Assembly: GCF_014196795.1 (NCBI RefSeq)
Contig: NZ_JACIEJ010000013.1
Coordinates: 62,001-126,000 of the forward strand
Reading direction: 5' to 3'
Origin: Sagittula marina
GTDB taxonomy: Bacteria > Pseudomonadota > Alphaproteobacteria > Rhodobacterales > Rhodobacteraceae
DNA length: 64,000 nucleotides
This document shows positions 34,962-44,358 of this stretch, in pieces (within the stretch, counting starts at the first letter, position 1; every line of letters begins with the position of its first letter). Below the pieces are notes generated by a model. It ran no database searches and was not told the origin of the DNA. It worked only from the letters and a program-made list of their open reading frames with translations. Position numbers and translations under genes: made by a program.

Positions 34962-35251
34962 GACAGATTTCAAACCTTTTTGTCGCCTCGCTGGCGCTAT
35001 TCCTGCTGATTGCCGAACCCGCCCTCGCCCAGAGCATTGATCTCTCCCCGATCCAGAGCCTGTTACAGGGCATTGTCGATGCGCTGACCGGACCTCTTGG
35101 TGTGGTCATCGCCACACTCGCGGTCCTCGGCGTGTTCTTGAGCTGGTTCTTCAACATCATCGACCTGCGCCAGGCGCTTTGGGTCCTCGTGGGCATCGCT
35201 GGTGTCGCCGCCGCCCCCACCATCGTTGCCGCGGTCTTTGCCGGTGGCTGA
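34958..35251 (+). CDS. virB2: VirB2/TrbC-type pilin
   Basis: 97 residues: a long signal peptide (1-24, cleavage after ALAQ) and two hydrophobic helices joined by a short polar loop (FFNIIDLRQ), the layout of the conjugative pilin subunit. GTG start overlapping the transglycosylase stop. Forms the extracellular pilus of the T4SS. Confidence 0.88.
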   Translation: MRQISNLFVASLALFLLIAEPALAQSIDLSPIQSLLQGIVDALTGPLGVVIATLAVLGVFLSWFFNIIDLRQALWVLVGIAGVAAAPTIVAAVFAGG

Positions 35252-35522
35252 GCGCGCGCCTCTCTTCCTCGGCCTCGTGCGTCCGCCGAAGCTCCTGGGC
35301 CTGCCCATCATGTATGCGATGGTCTGGCTCTTCGGCTCGGTGCTTCTCTTCGTCTGGGTCCAGCATATTGCGGTGCTGGCTGTCGCGGCTCTGCTCTATC
35401 CGGTGCTGTGGAAGGCCGCGGATTGGGACCCGCGTTTCATCGACGTGATGATGACGGCGCTGCAGGAGACGCCACCCACGCGAAACCGCAACATCCATGG
35501 CGGGGACAGCTATGCCCCGTGA
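35244..35522 (+). CDS. virB3: VirB3-like protein
   Basis: 92 residues with a hydrophobic hairpin near the N-terminus (PIMYAMVWLFGSVLLFVWVQ, then IAVLAVAALLYPVLW) and the typical FLGLVRPPKL start. VirB3 is an inner-membrane part of the T4SS tied to VirB4. GTG at 35244 overlaps the virB2 stop by 8 bp; the longer ORF upstream is out of phase with operon structure. Confidence 0.85.
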   Translation: MAERAPLFLGLVRPPKLLGLPIMYAMVWLFGSVLLFVWVQHIAVLAVAALLYPVLWKAADWDPRFIDVMMTALQETPPTRNRNIHGGDSYAP

Positions 35523-37887
35523 TGAAGCCCGCAACGCTGCGCTCGACCCCCGCACAATGACGCCAGACTGGTATGCGCGCGAGACCCGGCTTGCGCATAT
35601 GCTGCCCTATGTGAGCCTCGTCGACGACCAGACCGTGCGCACCCGGGTGAACGAGCTCTTCCGTTGCATCCGGCTCGAGGGGATCAACAGCTACACGACC
35701 GATGATGCCTATCTCGACAAGGTGACGGCCCTTTTTGGCCGCATCATCGCGCAGCTCGGGCCGGAATTCAGCTATTACGTCCACAAGGTCTCCAAGGCCA
35801 TCAAACCGGATCTGGACCCAGTTCGTGAGGACAGCTTCGCGGGCGAGGTCGACCGGCGCTGGCGCGCGAAACTCGAGACCAGCGGGCTCCGCGACAAAAC
35901 ACTGACGCTCACCGTCATTCACCGCCCGCCTCCGAAAAGCCTCCTGCCGTTCCTGAGCCGCAGCGCGCCGGACCGACTGAAGGAGGAGACCCGCAAACGC
36001 CTGCAGCGCCTCGGTGAGGCCGTGAACGTCTTCCTCTCGGGGCTTACCGAGCTCAAGCCGCGCCTGCTGTCAGCCGGATCGGGAGAGTTGGTGGGATTTT
36101 TGGGCGCGCTCAACACGGGCACCGAGCTGCCGCTCTACCCGGCCAACACCTACGGCTTTCTGTCCTTCAACGTCGCCAATACCCGCGTTACGTTTCACGG
36201 CGACCATTTCGAGCTTTCCGAGGGCGTCGTGGGCCACCGCTACGGCAAGAGCTTCACCATCGGAGAATACTCGGAAGGCACCTCCTGCACCATGTTCGAC
36301 ATGCTGAACCTGCCGGTCGACATGATCGTCACCCATTCCTTCACACCGATCAATTCGAACCTCATGGCAGGCCGCATCAAGCGGCAAAAGCGCCAGATGC
36401 AGGCCAGCCAAGACGCCGCCCTGTCGCTCATGGAAGCGCTCGACATCGCGGCTGATGATCTCGAGGCCAAGCGCCAAAACTTCGGCGAGCATCACATGGT
36501 CGTGACGCTCTTTTGCGACACACTCGAAGAACTGCAAACCCTCAGCGCCGAGATCGTGAACGCCGCCGCGACCGAAGGCGTGAAGATGATCGGCGAGCGC
36601 GTCGCGGCCAAAGCGCATTACCTCAGCCAGCATCCCGGCAACCAGCCCAAGCGCGTGCGCGCCAGTGCCATCACCAATCGCAACTTCGCGGATTTCGCGG
36701 CTTTCCACCGGACCCAACTCGGCAAACCCGCCACGAAAACCCCTTGGGGCCGCGTCATTACTTACCTGCCCACGCCCGAACAGAGCGCCTACCGGTTTTC
36801 CTATCACGAGCAGGGGTCGCCCGACAAAGAACCCACCGGCGGGCACACCTTGATCATGGGCAGGCCGGGCTCTGGCAAGTCAGTTCTCTCCGCCTTTCTC
36901 ATGACGCAGGCCCGTCGAGCAGGGGCGCGGATCTTCGTCTTCGATTACCGCCTCGGTATGGAGATGGCGGTGCGCGCCAATGGCGGGCGCTACGCGTCCC
37001 TGAACGCCGGCCAGCCCACGGGCCTCAACCCGCTCTGGACCGAGACCGATGCGCGCGGCACCGCCTGGCTTTCCGACTGGCTTGCCACCCTGCTCTACCG
37101 CGCTGACAAGCCGCTCACACCGGCACAGACCAATCGCATCCAGGAAGTCGTGCGCCAGAATGCCCAGGCCTCCAATCCGGCCCTGCGGAACTGGCGGGAT
37201 TTCGCATCGCTTTTTGTGTCTACGGATGACGGCGGCGATCTGCACCAGCGCCTGCTCGAGTGGACCGAAGACGGCCGCTACGGCTGGATCTTCGGGCAGA
37301 GCCTCGAGGACACGTTCTCGCTCAAGGGCGATGTCGTGGGCTTCGATCTGACCGGCATTCTCGACAGCGAGGCCGACAAGGAACGGATGGCGGTCCTGGC
37401 CTATCTTTTCCGCCGGGTCGAGCGCGAGATCGAGGACCGCCGCCCCACCATCATCGTGATCGACGAGGCCTGGAAGGCGCTCGACAACGCATATTTCGCC
37501 GAACGGCTGTCGAACTGGCTCGTGACTGCGCGCAAGCAGAACACCGTCGCGGTGATGATGACGCAATATGCCAGCCAGCTTGAGCGCACCCGGACCGGCA
37601 AGACCATCGTCGAAGCCGTTCCGACGCAGATCCTGCTACCCAATATCCGCGCCAATGCCTCGGACTACGCCATGCTGAACCTCACGGAGAAGGAGCTTGA
37701 CGTCCTTCTCAACACGGGCAGCAACAGCCGCCTCGCACTGATCCGCGACGATCAGGGCTCAATCGTCGTCGATGCCGATCTGAGCGCCCTTGGGCCCAAT
37801 CTCACGATCCTTGGCGGCATGGAAAAGGGAGAAGCGCTTGTCGGCGCCGATTACCGCGACCGCCCAGATTTTTGGAGGCTTTCATGA
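35512..37887 (+). CDS. virB4: T4SS ATPase VirB4
   Basis: A 791-residue ATPase (796 if the ATG at 35497 is used). N-terminal VirB4 domain, then the motor domain with Walker A GRPGSGKS (near residue 448) and Walker B IIVIDEAWKAL. It powers pilus assembly and substrate transfer at the inner membrane. Overlaps virB3 by 11 bp and the following lipoprotein by 4 bp. Confidence 0.95.
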   Translation: MPRDEARNAALDPRTMTPDWYARETRLAHMLPYVSLVDDQTVRTRVNELFRCIRLEGINSYTTDDAYLDKVTALFGRIIAQLGPEFSYYVHKVSKAIKPDLDPVREDSFAGEVDRRWRAKLETSGLRDKTLTLTVIHRPPPKSLLPFLSRSAPDRLKEETRKRLQRLGEAVNVFLSGLTELKPRLLSAGSGELVGFLGALNTGTELPLYPANTYGFLSFNVANTRVTFHGDHFELSEGVVGHRYGKSFTIGEYSEGTSCTMFDMLNLPVDMIVTHSFTPINSNLMAGRIKRQKRQMQASQDAALSLMEALDIAADDLEAKRQNFGEHHMVVTLFCDTLEELQTLSAEIVNAAATEGVKMIGERVAAKAHYLSQHPGNQPKRVRASAITNRNFADFAAFHRTQLGKPATKTPWGRVITYLPTPEQSAYRFSYHEQGSPDKEPTGGHTLIMGRPGSGKSVLSAFLMTQARRAGARIFVFDYRLGMEMAVRANGGRYASLNAGQPTGLNPLWTETDARGTAWLSDWLATLLYRADKPLTPAQTNRIQEVVRQNAQASNPALRNWRDFASLFVSTDDGGDLHQRLLEWTEDGRYGWIFGQSLEDTFSLKGDVVGFDLTGILDSEADKERMAVLAYLFRRVEREIEDRRPTIIVIDEAWKALDNAYFAERLSNWLVTARKQNTVAVMMTQYASQLERTRTGKTIVEAVPTQILLPNIRANASDYAMLNLTEKELDVLLNTGSNSRLALIRDDQGSIVVDADLSALGPNLTILGGMEKGEALVGADYRDRPDFWRLS

Positions 37888-38051
37888 TCCGTATTCTTAT
37901 CGCTTTGGCTGCGCTCGGCGCGCTGGCCTCCTGCACCCAGTATCGGGAGCCGCAGGCCAATTGCTTCACCTTTCTCGCCTCGACAGCCCCTGTCGCGCCT
38001 GATTGCACCTTCACGCCTCTTGATGCGCCGGAGGGCGACATTGAAGTCTAG
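37884..38051 (+). CDS. Small T4SS lipoprotein (VirB7-like position)
   Basis: A 55-residue lipoprotein: signal MIRILIALAALGALASC with the lipidated Cys at residue 17, then a short mature part with two more cysteines (NCFTF, DCTF). It is too short for most gene finders. The ATG overlaps the virB4 stop and its end overlaps the next gene. VirB7 is otherwise missing from this operon; this protein could fill that role, but the sequence is too short to prove it. Confidence 0.72.
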   Translation: MIRILIALAALGALASCTQYREPQANCFTFLASTAPVAPDCTFTPLDAPEGDIEV

Positions 38052-39195
38052 CCTGCTTCATATCCTGGCGTTTTGCCTGCTGCCCGGTCTCGCCCTGTCC
38101 CAAGGTGTGCCGACTAATGACAGCGGGCTGACCGCGCGCGATATCGTCGAGACCGGCGACCGCGAAGCAGACTTGGCCCTTCAGGCGGACAAGCTTGCCG
38201 TGCGCGAACTCATCGCCGAGATCGAACGGGAGCAGCTGGAAACCCTGCAACGCATCCTTGATGCCCAGACCAGCTTCGGGGGTCAAGGACTGCCGGCGAT
38301 GGTCTCGGGGCTAGAAAACGGCAGCGGCGATCCCGACCGCGCCGTAGAAGCCGTTTATGGCACGGGCGAGATCGATCCCAATCCCGGCGGTGCGCAGATG
38401 TTCGGGGATACGTCTGAGACCATCGAGCAGCTCATCATCCGCGTGGCTCAAGAGACCAGCGGCTTTGCGGGTGTTGGCCGCGCAGGACTCTCGCCCGTCC
38501 AGTGGCGCGCGTTGCTGCAAGCCCTGATCTGGCAGGAAAGCCGGTTTACCATTGGGGCACGGTCTCCTGTCGGTGCCTATGGTCTGACCCAGATCATGCC
38601 CGGAACCGCCAGCGATCTCGGCATCAACCCGGAATACTATGACAGCCCCTACCTTCAGGTGCATGGCGGCGCGCGCTATCTCGCAACCCAGCTCAACACA
38701 TTCGATGGCAACATCATCAACGCGCTCGCGGCCTATAACGCCGGACCCGGCCGGGTTTTCGAGTATGGCGGCGTGCCACCCTTCCGCGAGACCAGAGCCT
38801 ACGTCCAGGTGATCCCCGAACGCTATAACCTCTATTTGACCCGTATCGGCGGGATCGAAGCGCTTGGCACGATCGACCCCGCGCTTCTGGCCAATGCCAA
38901 CCTCTCAATCACCGGGCACGGTGCCGCCTTCTACGGCAACAACTCACCAGCCGCGATCCACCAAGCCGCCCTGCGCATCCGCGATATCGTCGAACGGATT
39001 TCCAAAACCGAGGACGTGCAGGAGAGCGTCGCGCTCAACACCTATGCCCGCGCCGAACTCGTGCGCCTCGTCGCTGCACGCATCCGGCTTCAGGCGGCAC
39101 GCACCCGCGTCCTCTCTGCCGAGGAGCTGGCCCAGGCCAGCGCCCGCATGGCCGAAGGCGCGGTCATGGATTTTACGATCAGGGAGATTGAATGA
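38041..39195 (+). CDS. Second lytic transglycosylase in the T4SS operon
   Basis: 384 residues: signal peptide (LLHILAFCLLPGLALSQ), a helical N-terminal region (residues 45-80), then an SLT domain with catalytic Glu in LIWQESRFTIG, GAYGLTQIMPGTA and [16 protein letters not shown] at 38041 is chosen because GGAGGG lies 5 bp upstream; the ATG at 38023 lacks a site. Having two transglycosylases in one T4SS operon is unusual; the second may serve a different assembly step. Confidence 0.87.
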   Translation: MKSSLLHILAFCLLPGLALSQGVPTNDSGLTARDIVETGDREADLALQADKLAVRELIAEIEREQLETLQRILDAQTSFGGQGLPAMVSGLENGSGDPDRAVEAVYGTGEIDPNPGGAQMFGDTSETIEQLIIRVAQETSGFAGVGRAGLSPVQWRALLQALIWQESRFTIGARSPVGAYGLTQIMPGTASDLGINPEYYDSPYLQVHGGARYLATQLNTFDGNIINALAAYNAGPGRVFEYGGVPPFRETRAYVQVIPERYNLYLTRIGGIEALGTIDPALLANANLSITGHGAAFYGNNSPAAIHQAALRIRDIVERISKTEDVQESVALNTYARAELVRLVAARIRLQAARTRVLSAEELAQASARMAEGAVMDFTIREIE

Positions 39196-40004
39196 TGGGA
39201 CATCTGCTCTTTAGGACAGCTTTGGCCACGACACTTGGCGTTGGCTTGCAGTTCAGCGCCCTACCCCCTGCCACAGCACAGGGTGTACCGGTCGTCGACA
39301 CCCAGAACATCGCGCAAAACATTCAGCAGCTGCGGCAGATGATCGAAGACGAGATCCTGCAAAACGAACAGCTGACGCAGCTCCGCGAACAGCTCGGCCT
39401 TCTCACGGATCAACTCGCGGAGCTGCAAAGAACCTACGAGGCCCTCACCCGCCTTGCCGAACTGCCGGAGATCATCCGCACCGAGATGGAAGACGAACTC
39501 AATGGTCTGCTCGACCAGGAATTCGGCGACATCCTCGCCACGATTGAGGCGATCAAGACTGGGGATTTCTCTGGCCTGTCTGGCTCTGGCGCGAGCGAGA
39601 TCGAAACCCAAATGGACCGGGTGCTGGCTGACCTCGGCTTTGACGAGGACACGCTCTCGGAAATGGCTACGAGCGGAAATCCCGGAGCCAACCGCGTGGC
39701 GACGCAGGCAACAACCGGCGCGCTCGTCTCAGCCGCCGCCCAGAACAGCTATGAAGACGCAGGCCAATCGCTCGAGCGGGTCGACCGCCTTGTGGGGCTT
39801 ATCGACGACATGGACGAACTCAAGGAAAGCATCGATCTCAACACGCGCGTGACCGCGGAGCTCGCCATTGCGCTGGTCGCCATGTGGCAGCTCGAAGCCA
39901 TCCAGACCGTGGGCGATGGCACGGGAGGCGTGATCGATGCCGCCACCATCGCCGAGGAGCAGCGCTTCATGGATTTCACCTTGCCGGACCTCCGGGCAGA
40001 CTGA
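39192..40004 (+). CDS. virB5: VirB5/TrbJ-like pilus-tip protein
   Basis: 270 residues with a signal peptide (1-30, cleavage after TAQ) and a long helical, Gln/Glu/Leu-rich mature part (LRQMIEDEIL, LREQLGLLTDQLAELQ) typical of VirB5. It would sit at the pilus tip and help contact recipients. Start ATG overlaps the previous stop by 4 bp. Confidence 0.8.
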   Translation: MMGHLLFRTALATTLGVGLQFSALPPATAQGVPVVDTQNIAQNIQQLRQMIEDEILQNEQLTQLREQLGLLTDQLAELQRTYEALTRLAELPEIIRTEMEDELNGLLDQEFGDILATIEAIKTGDFSGLSGSGASEIETQMDRVLADLGFDEDTLSEMATSGNPGANRVATQATTGALVSAAAQNSYEDAGQSLERVDRLVGLIDDMDELKESIDLNTRVTAELAIALVAMWQLEAIQTVGDGTGGVIDAATIAEEQRFMDFTLPDLRAD

Positions 40005-40020
40005 TCGTGGGGTGTGACAC

Positions 40021-40674
40021 GTGGCGACTGAACAAGAAATCATCGAGGAAGAACTGGTCTACGGTGCCTTGCGCCGCGAACGGCTCTGGCAACGCCTTGG
40101 CCTGATAGGCCTTGTATTCGGCATCATCGGCTGTCTGAGTGCCGCAGCAGTTGCGATCCTCGATGTCGACCCGCCCCCCGTCGTTGTCCCCTATGATCCC
40201 GCCACCGGCTTTGCGCTCCCTGAGGCCTCGGTGGGCGCTTCCTCGGTGACTGCCAACCAGGCGATCATCGAGGCGGAGGTGTTCCGCTATGTGACTGACC
40301 GGGAGGTCTATAACCAGCTCGACAACGATCTGCGCATCCGCAGCGTCCTGCGCCGCTCGGACGGAGCTGCCGAGAGCGGGCTGCGCCAGATCTGGAACAG
40401 CGCCAACGAGAATTACCCGCCGACGGTCTATGGCCCCAATGCTCGGCTCGACGTGGAAATCCTCAGCATCAGCCGGATCGGAACCAACCGCGCGACGGTC
40501 CGCCTGCGCAAGCGCCTGACGTCCATTAACGGCACCCAGACCGGGCTCTTCACTGCGACGCTTCTCTTCGAGTTCCGCCCGGAGACCCGCCGCTCCATCG
40601 ATGAGGTCTGGACCAATCCATTCGGCTTCACCGTCCTCGAATATTCCATCCGCTCCGACAGATTGGAGAACTGA
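40021..40674 (+). CDS. virB8: VirB8-like inner-membrane protein
   Basis: 217 residues: a cytoplasmic N-terminus, one TM helix (about 28-50, LGLIGLVFGIIGCLSAAAVAI) and a periplasmic NTF2-like domain with EVFRYVTDREVYN and the C-terminal NPFGFTVLEYSI typical of VirB8. GTG start. VirB8 is the assembly hub of the inner-membrane complex. Confidence 0.9.
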   Translation: MATEQEIIEEELVYGALRRERLWQRLGLIGLVFGIIGCLSAAAVAILDVDPPPVVVPYDPATGFALPEASVGASSVTANQAIIEAEVFRYVTDREVYNQLDNDLRIRSVLRRSDGAAESGLRQIWNSANENYPPTVYGPNARLDVEILSISRIGTNRATVRLRKRLTSINGTQTGLFTATLLFEFRPETRRSIDEVWTNPFGFTVLEYSIRSDRLEN

Positions 40675-40676
40675 CG

Positions 40677-41372
40677 TTGTTGTTTATAAGATCGCTTATT
40701 TTTGTCATTGCCCTGTTGCCCGGCCTCGCCTCTGCCGAAGCCATCCCGCGTGGCGGTCCCAACGACAGCCGGGTGCGCTTGGCCACCTACCAGGAGGGTC
40801 AGGTCTACCGTCTCAGCGTGTCGCTCACTCATGTGACCACCATCGAGTTCGGCGAGGGCGAAAGCATCCGCTCGATCATCGCGGGCGACACGGAAGGGTT
40901 TGAGATCGATGGCGTACCGGGCGGGCAAGCCTTCGCGATCAAGCCCGTCGCGCGCGGCGTCCATACCAATGTGACGGTCTACACGAACAGGCGCAGCTAC
41001 TATTTCAACGTCGAGGAGGTCCGCAGCCCGACCTTCTACGTGGTGCAGTTCCGCTATCCGGAAGACGCTGCGCGCCCGACCCGGGCCATCGCGGCCCAAG
41101 CGCCGAACTACAATTACGGCGCCAGTGCGCGGACCGAGTTCACGCCAACCCGCATCTGGGATGACGGGACATTCACGTATTTCGCTTTTCCAAGAAACGC
41201 GCCTGTGCCCGCGATCTTCCGCTACGCGGGCGGCCGCGAGCGCACGGTCAACACGCAAACTCCTGAAGACGGCGTGATCCGCGTCAGCGGCGTGAACCGC
41301 CAATGGGTCCTGCGACTTGGCGAAGAGGTGGTCTGCATCGAGGCGGTCCCGACCGCGGAGGCCGCCTCATGA
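40677..41372 (+). CDS. virB9: VirB9-like outer-membrane complex protein
   Basis: 231 residues: a signal peptide (1-19), N-terminal beta domain (TIEFGEGESI) and the C-terminal VirB9 domain with FTPTRIWDDGTFTYFAFP. It forms the outer-membrane core ring with VirB10. TTG start with GGAGAA upstream; stop overlaps virB10. Confidence 0.92.
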   Translation: MLFIRSLIFVIALLPGLASAEAIPRGGPNDSRVRLATYQEGQVYRLSVSLTHVTTIEFGEGESIRSIIAGDTEGFEIDGVPGGQAFAIKPVARGVHTNVTVYTNRRSYYFNVEEVRSPTFYVVQFRYPEDAARPTRAIAAQAPNYNYGASARTEFTPTRIWDDGTFTYFAFPRNAPVPAIFRYAGGRERTVNTQTPEDGVIRVSGVNRQWVLRLGEEVVCIEAVPTAEAAS

Positions 41373-42748
41373 GCGATACCGGGAACACCGAGCTGGAAAA
41401 ACGCCTCGCCGCCCTTGAGAAAGGCAGTGCCCGCGCCCCCACGGCGGCGCAGCGCCGGTCGCCCCTTCTCGCACTGATCGTGGTCCTCGTCATCGGCGCG
41501 GGTGGTGCCATGCTTTATCTCCTCTCACAGCCCGACGAAGAGGAAGCCTTGCCGACGGCCACCCCGGATGTCTTCCAAAACGAGGGGGACGGCTTTGGCG
41601 CCATCGAGACCTTGCCCCCGCCCGAGCCCGAGGTTGTGTTCGTCGCACCCGATCCGGTCGAGCCCAATGCTGAGCTTTTGGCGCAGATCACCGCGCTGCA
41701 GGCTCAGATCGAGGAATTGCGCAACGCCCCCGAGCCGGTCGTCGAGGAAGACACCGCCGCCGCAGAGGCGATCGACGCGCTGACCGCTCAGATCGCGGCG
41801 CTGCAAGCCGCCTCGGAAGCCGCACAGCAACGATTCCAGGACGAACTGACGGCGCGGGATCGCAGCCTTGAGCAATTACGCATGGATCTGGAACTGGCCC
41901 AACTCGAGGCCAGCCGACCGCAAGCCGCGCCAGCGGGCCCCACGGAAGATGAGCTGCGCGCACGCGAGCAAGAGAGACTGCGCCGCGAGGAAGAAGCCCG
42001 GCGCATGGCCGAGCTGAAGCGCCGCGCCGCGGAGGAACGCGCCTTCCAGGAGCGGCGCATCGCCTCGCCCACCATCGCGTTTGGCGGCACGTCCGGAGCG
42101 AATGAAACGGCTCTGACTGAACGCACTTTTGGCGAGGTGACGGATTTCGTGCTGAACGGTGCATTGCCCACATCCGTGACGCAAGCCGAGGTCATCGCCA
42201 ATCCCTCCAACACGATCATCCAGGGCACCATGATCCAGGCCGTCATGGAAACTGCCCTCGACAGCTCCTTGCCCGGCCAGACCCGTGCCGTGGTGTCCGA
42301 GGATGTCTACAGCGTCGATGGCGCGCGCCTTTTGATCCCCCGAGGCTCCCGTCTGATCGGGCGCTACCGGGCCGGCGTCGATATCGCGCAGCGCCGCGTC
42401 ACGATCGCCTGGGACCGGATCATCCTGCCTGACAATCAGACCGTCCAGATCAGCTCCTTCGGGGGTGATGAACTGGGCCGTTCCGGTGTCACCGGTTTCG
42501 TGGACACGCGCTTTGCTGAGCGTTTCGGGTCGGCCGCCCTGATCTCGCTGATTTCGGCCGCGCCAAGTGCCGCCGCCTCCGAGGTTCAGGATGAGACTGC
42601 CGCCGACGTTCTCGAAGACGTTGGCGATGATCTGGCAGATGCCACGGACAGCGTCATTGGCGATTACCTCTCCATCGGACCCGTCATCTATGTCGACCAG
42701 GGGGCCCGCGTGACAGTGATGGTCGACCGCGATCTGGAGATATTCTGA
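41369..42748 (+). CDS. virB10: VirB10-like T4SS core protein
   Basis: 459 residues: a short cytoplasmic N-terminus, a TM helix (about 33-53), a Pro/Glu-rich and coiled-coil linker (residues 60-230, ERLRREEEARRMAELKRR), and the C-terminal TrbI/VirB10 beta-barrel (IIQGTMIQAVMETAL, LIPRGSRLIGRY, GVTGFVD). It spans both membranes and senses ATPase energy. The ATG overlaps the virB9 stop. Confidence 0.93.
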   Translation: MSDTGNTELEKRLAALEKGSARAPTAAQRRSPLLALIVVLVIGAGGAMLYLLSQPDEEEALPTATPDVFQNEGDGFGAIETLPPPEPEVVFVAPDPVEPNAELLAQITALQAQIEELRNAPEPVVEEDTAAAEAIDALTAQIAALQAASEAAQQRFQDELTARDRSLEQLRMDLELAQLEASRPQAAPAGPTEDELRAREQERLRREEEARRMAELKRRAAEERAFQERRIASPTIAFGGTSGANETALTERTFGEVTDFVLNGALPTSVTQAEVIANPSNTIIQGTMIQAVMETALDSSLPGQTRAVVSEDVYSVDGARLLIPRGSRLIGRYRAGVDIAQRRVTIAWDRIILPDNQTVQISSFGGDELGRSGVTGFVDTRFAERFGSAALISLISAAPSAAASEVQDETAADVLEDVGDDLADATDSVIGDYLSIGPVIYVDQGARVTVMVDRDLEIF

Positions 42749-42752
42749 GCCC

Positions 42753-43739
42753 ATGTCGCTGAGCTATCTCGAAACCTCGCTCGACCGGATCGACGCCGCC
42801 GCTCGCGACGATGTCATCGAGATCTGCATTAACCCTGATGGCACCTGCTGGGGCGAATTCCAGGGCGATCACTTCATGCGCGCGCTGGACCAGAGGCTTA
42901 CGGGCGTTCAGGTCAGGGACCTCGGCAACCAGATCGCCTCCTCGGCCAATACCACGATGAGCAAGGACCGCCCCATCGTCTCGGTCTCGATCACCTACAA
43001 GGGGCGCCCGATCCGTGCACAGGTCATCACCCCGCCCGCCGTGCTCTCGGCCATGTCGATCAGCCTGCGGTTCTTCTCGAGCCTGCCACTCGAGGGCATC
43101 GCACTCGATTTCCTCTACGGAAAAGAGCGCAAGCTCGAAGACCTGCGCGTCGAAAAGAAGCGGGCCTTGCGCGCCGTGGTGGCCGCGGGTTTGATCGATG
43201 ACGCGCTCGCCTTCTGCGTCGAGAACAAACTCAACATGATCGTCTCGGGCGGCACCTCCACCGGCAAGACCGTGGCCGCGCGCAAGATCCTATCTCACGT
43301 GCCATCCGAGGAACGCATCGTGACCATCGAAGAAGCCGCCGAGCTGCTGCCGACCCAGCCAAATGCAGTGACCCTCATCGCCAATCGCGACGCGGAATTC
43401 CAGACCGCCGATGTGCTTCTCACCGCCACGCTGCGCATGCGTCCCGACCGGATCATCCTGGGCGAAGTGCGCGGCAAGGAGGCCATGACCTTTCTGGAAG
43501 CCATCAACACCGGCCACGGCGGGTCCATGACAACGCTGCATGCCGAAACCCCGCAACTCGCCGTGCAGCGGCTCGCGATCGCGGCACTCAAGACCGAAAT
43601 CCCGATGACCTATGCCGACATGATCCAGTACATCGAAAATTCCATTGACGTGATCATCCAGGCCGGTCGCCATGACGGCAAACGCGGCATCACCGAATTC
43701 TACCTCCCCGGCGCAACTGAGATTGGAACTTCCCCATGA
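42753..43739 (+). CDS. virB11: T4SS hexameric ATPase VirB11
   Basis: 328 residues of the VirB11/GspE family with Walker A GGTSTGKT (near residue 165), an Asp box ERIVTIEEA, Walker B-like RMRPDRIILGEVRG, and the His box GHGGSMTTLHAE. A cytoplasmic ring that switches the system between pilus assembly and DNA transfer. Ends overlapping the DUF4177-like gene. Confidence 0.95.
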   Translation: MSLSYLETSLDRIDAAARDDVIEICINPDGTCWGEFQGDHFMRALDQRLTGVQVRDLGNQIASSANTTMSKDRPIVSVSITYKGRPIRAQVITPPAVLSAMSISLRFFSSLPLEGIALDFLYGKERKLEDLRVEKKRALRAVVAAGLIDDALAFCVENKLNMIVSGGTSTGKTVAARKILSHVPSEERIVTIEEAAELLPTQPNAVTLIANRDAEFQTADVLLTATLRMRPDRIILGEVRGKEAMTFLEAINTGHGGSMTTLHAETPQLAVQRLAIAALKTEIPMTYADMIQYIENSIDVIIQAGRHDGKRGITEFYLPGATEIGTSP

Positions 43740-43930
43740 AAACCTTTGAATACGATATCTTGTCCTTTCCCATGACTCGTAAGACCGGCCTTTCCGACAT
43801 GCAGGCCAGCCTGAATGCCAAAGGTGCAGAAGGCTGGGAGGTGGTGTCGATCAGCTCCTCGGAATTCGCCAATGTCGGGCACACAGTGTTTCTGAAGCGC
43901 GAAACGACAACAGTTGGAACCGCGGCATGA
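43736..43930 (+). CDS. DUF4177-like small protein
   Basis: 64 residues with a DUF4177-like fold: EYDILSFP at the start, LNAKGAEGWEVVSIS in the middle and VFLKRE at the end. Such small proteins turn up in many contexts with no known function. ATGA overlaps with both the virB11 stop and the next gene make it a true operon member. Confidence 0.75.
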   Translation: MKTFEYDILSFPMTRKTGLSDMQASLNAKGAEGWEVVSISSSEFANVGHTVFLKRETTTVGTAA

Positions 43931-44346
43931 GAGTGACGCGGTTTCGCCTCGCCCTGGCTGCGCTCGCCCTCGGCCTCAGCCTGACGTTCACCCCCGCGTT
44001 CGCCGAGCGCGACCTAGTCCCTACCTTGGAGCGCCGCTTCGATGTCTGTCCGGACCGCCCCGCTGAACTCAGCTGGATGCAAGAAATCCCCCTGCGCCAA
44101 GCCTATCAGCGCGTGCTGGTCCAAGACATCTACCGTGCCCAAAACCTTGAGCGCATCGTCGAGACTGGCAGCTGCAATTGCGAGATCCGGTTCCCGTCCT
44201 GGGACGATGCCGAGGCGATGTTTCGCGAGGTCCACGCGAGTGGCGAACGATGGGAGATGCTGCAGGCCTCGGACGCCTACGACCGCCGCGCCAACGCCGC
44301 CCGCCCTGCCGCCAAGGCCATCTGCGAAGCCGCGGGCAATTGGTAA
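43927..44346 (+). CDS. Secreted hypothetical T4SS-operon protein
   Basis: 139 residues: signal peptide (1-26, cleavage after AFA) then a mature helical domain with five cysteines (DVCPDR, GSCNCEI, AICEAAG) and PSWDDAEAMFREV. Not a recognised family. It lies directly before virB6 and may be a periplasmic accessory of the channel. Confidence 0.72.
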   Translation: MRVTRFRLALAALALGLSLTFTPAFAERDLVPTLERRFDVCPDRPAELSWMQEIPLRQAYQRVLVQDIYRAQNLERIVETGSCNCEIRFPSWDDAEAMFREVHASGERWEMLQASDAYDRRANAARPAAKAICEAAGNW

Positions 44347-44358
44347 GGCTGATCCCCG

